Below, piece after piece: positions 5,560 to 5,784 of a stretch of 5,784 nt of DNA. Origin of the DNA: Nitrospirae bacterium RBG_16_43_11 (GTDB taxonomy: Bacteria > Nitrospirota > 9FT-COMBO-42-15 > HDB-SIOI813). The stretch is taken from positions 10,218 to 16,001 of the forward strand of contig MHEI01000004.1 of NCBI GenBank assembly GCA_001805165.1, read 5' to 3'. The notes beneath the pieces were generated by a model. It had not been told where the DNA came from. It did no database searches and saw only the letters and a program-made list of their open reading frames with translations. The position numbers and the translations under genes were made by a program. Position 1 is the first letter of the stretch. Every line of letters begins with the position of its first letter.

Positions 5560-5784
5560 TTAAACAAATAGGGTTATATCAGCATCCGCGGCATACTCTA
5601 AAAATGCCGCTGCTCCACACACCTCGACGCCCTCGATGAGGTCTTCTTTCTTCACCCCCATAACGTCCAGAGTCATCTGGCATCCTATAAGCTTTACCCC
5701 TGTTTCTATTGCAATATTCAGCAGGTCCTCAATCGTCGGTACATTTACCTTCGCCATCCAGCTCTTCATCATTTTGGTTGCCAT
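5560..5784 (-). CDS. DsrE/DsrF/DrsH-like family protein, C-terminal part (start outside window)
   Basis: The 74 visible residues match the C-terminal half of the DsrE/DsrF/DrsH-like family (about 150-160 residues), small cytoplasmic proteins linked to sulfur-relay or redox chemistry. The visible pattern is MATKMMKSWM, VPTIEDLLNIAIETGVKL, then the hallmark GCQMTLDVMG with C35, then a helix and the closing strand ADITLFV; C56 is a second cysteine. The methionine at the window edge is probably internal, since the N-terminal Rossmann-like part of the family is missing, so the gene continues beyond 5784. The stop codon at 5560-5562 is in the same frame as glnE, with 24 open codons and no ATG or GTG between them, and the 72-bp gap suggests a shared transcript. 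Substrate and partners cannot be told from this fragment. Confidence 0.8.
   Translation of the reverse strand: MATKMMKSWMAKVNVPTIEDLLNIAIETGVKLIGCQMTLDVMGVKKEDLIEGVEVCGAAAFLEYAADADITLFV

Noticed and set aside
5560..5784. Treating the DsrE-like frame as a complete 74-residue gene starting at the window edge
   Set aside because: The family is about twice as long and the edge methionine aligns internally, so the gene is cut by the window, not naturally short.
1..5784. A new defence system, mobile element, CRISPR array or structured RNA gene
   Set aside because: All coding space is explained by conserved families with chromosomal housekeeping or signalling roles, all gaps are under 140 bp, and no repeat arrays or tRNA/rRNA-like sequences were seen.

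Overview
The window shows a compact stretch of an ordinary bacterial chromosome, with five protein genes, almost no spare DNA and no mobile genes, RNA genes or CRISPR. Coding uses many AGG/AGA and ATA codons at moderate GC. A small palindromic repeat of the 'TGTCATTCC...GGAATCCAG' type lies between two genes. The undecaprenyl-diphosphate synthase and the long GlnE look like proteins of Nitrospirota or the former Deltaproteobacteria. I lean towards a Nitrospirota-type organism, but this is an impression from protein and repeat style, not a database result.

Layout, left to right. (1) On the minus strand at 1-437 is the N-terminal half of uppS (isoprenoid carrier for cell-wall synthesis), cut by the window edge, with a well-formed sigma70-type promoter at 477-505. 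(2) At 574-1527, minus strand, is a membrane-anchored HD-GYP-type phosphohydrolase. It keeps the HD metal ligands, but its GYP signature is replaced by a charged segment of about the same length. (3) A 124-bp divergent control region (1528-1651) holds two facing promoter candidates that share a GTATAC -10 core, plus ATCTAA-type repeats. (4) At 1652-2332, plus strand, is a LOG-family (lysine decarboxylase-like) nucleotide phosphoribohydrolase. (5) At 2329-5487, minus strand, is a complete glnE, the two-headed adenylyltransferase/adenylyl-removing enzyme of glutamine synthetase; it ends tail-to-tail with the LOG gene, the two stop codons overlapping in a TTAA. (6) A 72-bp gap (5488-5559) holds the palindromic repeat and a second inverted repeat that could fold over the glnE start. 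(7) At 5560-5784, minus strand, is the C-terminal part of a DsrE/DsrF/DrsH-like protein whose start lies beyond the window.

The genes do not form one pathway: they serve cell-wall lipid synthesis, signalling, nucleotide salvage or signalling, nitrogen control and probably sulfur-relay or redox chemistry. The minus-strand genes may form two transcription units: HD-GYP with read-through into uppS (which also has its own promoter), and the DsrE-like gene with glnE. I see no convincing new multi-gene system. The points most worth a second look are the GYP-less HD-GYP protein, the structured glnE leader built partly from a repeat element, and the overlapping divergent promoters.
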